Assembly (NCBI GenBank): GCA_944323625.1
Contig: CALUTD010000012.1
Span: 1-64,000 of the forward strand
Direction of reading: 5' to 3'
Length of the DNA stretch: 64,000 bases
From: Candidatus Gastranaerophilales bacterium
Lineage (GTDB): Bacteria > Cyanobacteriota > Vampirovibrionia > Gastranaerophilales > Gastranaerophilaceae
The notes beneath the pieces were generated by a model. The model was given only the letters and a program-made list of their open reading frames with translations. It made no database searches and was not told where the DNA came from. This document shows, piece after piece, positions 63,797 through 64,000 of this stretch. The position numbers and the translations under genes are program-made. Each line of letters starts with the position of its first letter. Positions within the stretch are counted from its first letter, which is position 1.

Positions 63797-64000
63797 AAAA
63801 AGATAAAATCATTCACATTGGCAGAAGTACTTATAACCCTTGTTGTTATAGGAATTATTGCCGCTATAACCGTACCTGTAGTAATGGCAAACCATAAAAG
63901 AACAGAAACTGCTTCAAAATTGAAAAAGTTTTATTCAACAATGTCTAATGCCGTTAAACTTTCAGAAACGGAAAATGGCATTCCGAGTTATGAATGGGGT
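63794..64000 (+). CDS. Pilin-like protein with its own start (locus 6), cut by the window end
   Basis: The first 69 codons of a type IV pilin-like protein: MKKIKSFTLAEVLITLVVIG, then PVVMANHKRTETASKLKKFY and a region ending SYEWG. It starts six residues before FTLAE, like locus 4 (53773-54426), to which it is closely similar. The rest lies outside the window. Confidence 0.93.
   Translation, partial: MKKIKSFTLAEVLITLVVIGIIAAITVPVVMANHKRTETASKLKKFYSTMSNAVKLSETENGIPSYEWG

Noticed and set aside
1-64000. tRNA, rRNA, CRISPR arrays, insertion sequences or phage genes
   Set aside because: I looked through the intergenic gaps and saw no tRNA T-loop/CCA pattern, no regular spacer repeats and no transposase or integrase reading frame.

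Overview
The window is AT-rich chromosomal DNA from an anaerobic bacterium with a Gram-negative envelope. Oxygen-independent ribonucleotide reductase with its activase (nrdD/nrdG) indicates anaerobic growth. TonB-ExbB-ExbD-ExbD, an RND pump with a TolC-type channel, an OmpH/Skp chaperone and a DAP-type MurE indicate two membranes. The dominant style, many 'FTLAEVLITL' pilin-like proteins and a family of membrane proteins with an N-terminal SFKGG motif, is what I associate with non-photosynthetic Cyanobacteria of the gut (Vampirovibrionia/Gastranaerophilales). That assignment is inference from memory; no rRNA is present.

Layout. 0.3-4.6 kb: a TonB energising operon and two exported proteins. 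4.8-6.5 kb: thrS. 6.7-13.5 kb: ispF, HAD and Nudix hydrolases, a ribbon-helix-helix protein, then gpsA, murE and a class B penicillin-binding protein. 13.8-16.4 kb: nrdD-nrdG. 16.4-17.2 kb: a hairpin-rich non-coding island. 17.2-26.3 kb: a GH57 glycosidase and an operon serS-tmk-unknown-folE2-aminotransferase-hisH, flanked by two pilin loci. 26.3-32.6 kb: small exported proteins, tig-clpP-clpX, ilvD. 32.7-38.5 kb: a pilin locus, an alpha-oxoamine synthase, lepA-glgC-thioredoxin. 38.6-47.2 kb: MarR regulator, RND adaptor, RND pump, TolC, a DUF4145-like protein, UDP-glucose dehydrogenase. 47.4-53.6 kb: lineage-type membrane proteins, with a riboswitch-like leader at 49.4 kb. 53.8-56.9 kb: two pilin loci around metK. 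57-63.5 kb: CCA-adding enzyme, another SFKGG protein, pyrimidine phosphorylase, Skp, DAHP synthase. 63.6-64 kb: a sixth pilin locus, cut by the window end.

The most notable system is a set of six pilin loci. Each has the same promoter, ribosome-binding site and short ATG leader ORF, ending in a run of 9 or 10 G. These are the only G or C runs of 8 or more in the window. In four loci (19.7, 25.5, 33.4, 56.9 kb) the pilin has no start codon of its own and lies out of frame with the leader. Removing one G (two in the first) fuses leader and pilin, and three of the fusions then have exactly 27 residues before the FTLAE cleavage motif. In the other two (54.6, 63.6 kb) the pilin has its own ATG, but a terminator-like hairpin lies between. 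With 8 G the leader ORF would be translated into or through that hairpin; with the observed 9 G it stops at once. I read this as phase-variable pilin expression through poly-G slippage, working as a translational switch at four loci and possibly as an attenuation switch at two. All six are OFF as sequenced.

Other items of interest are two copies of a structured repeat with compensating base changes (92-310 and 16770-16980), the structured leader at 49.4 kb, and the SFKGG protein family.
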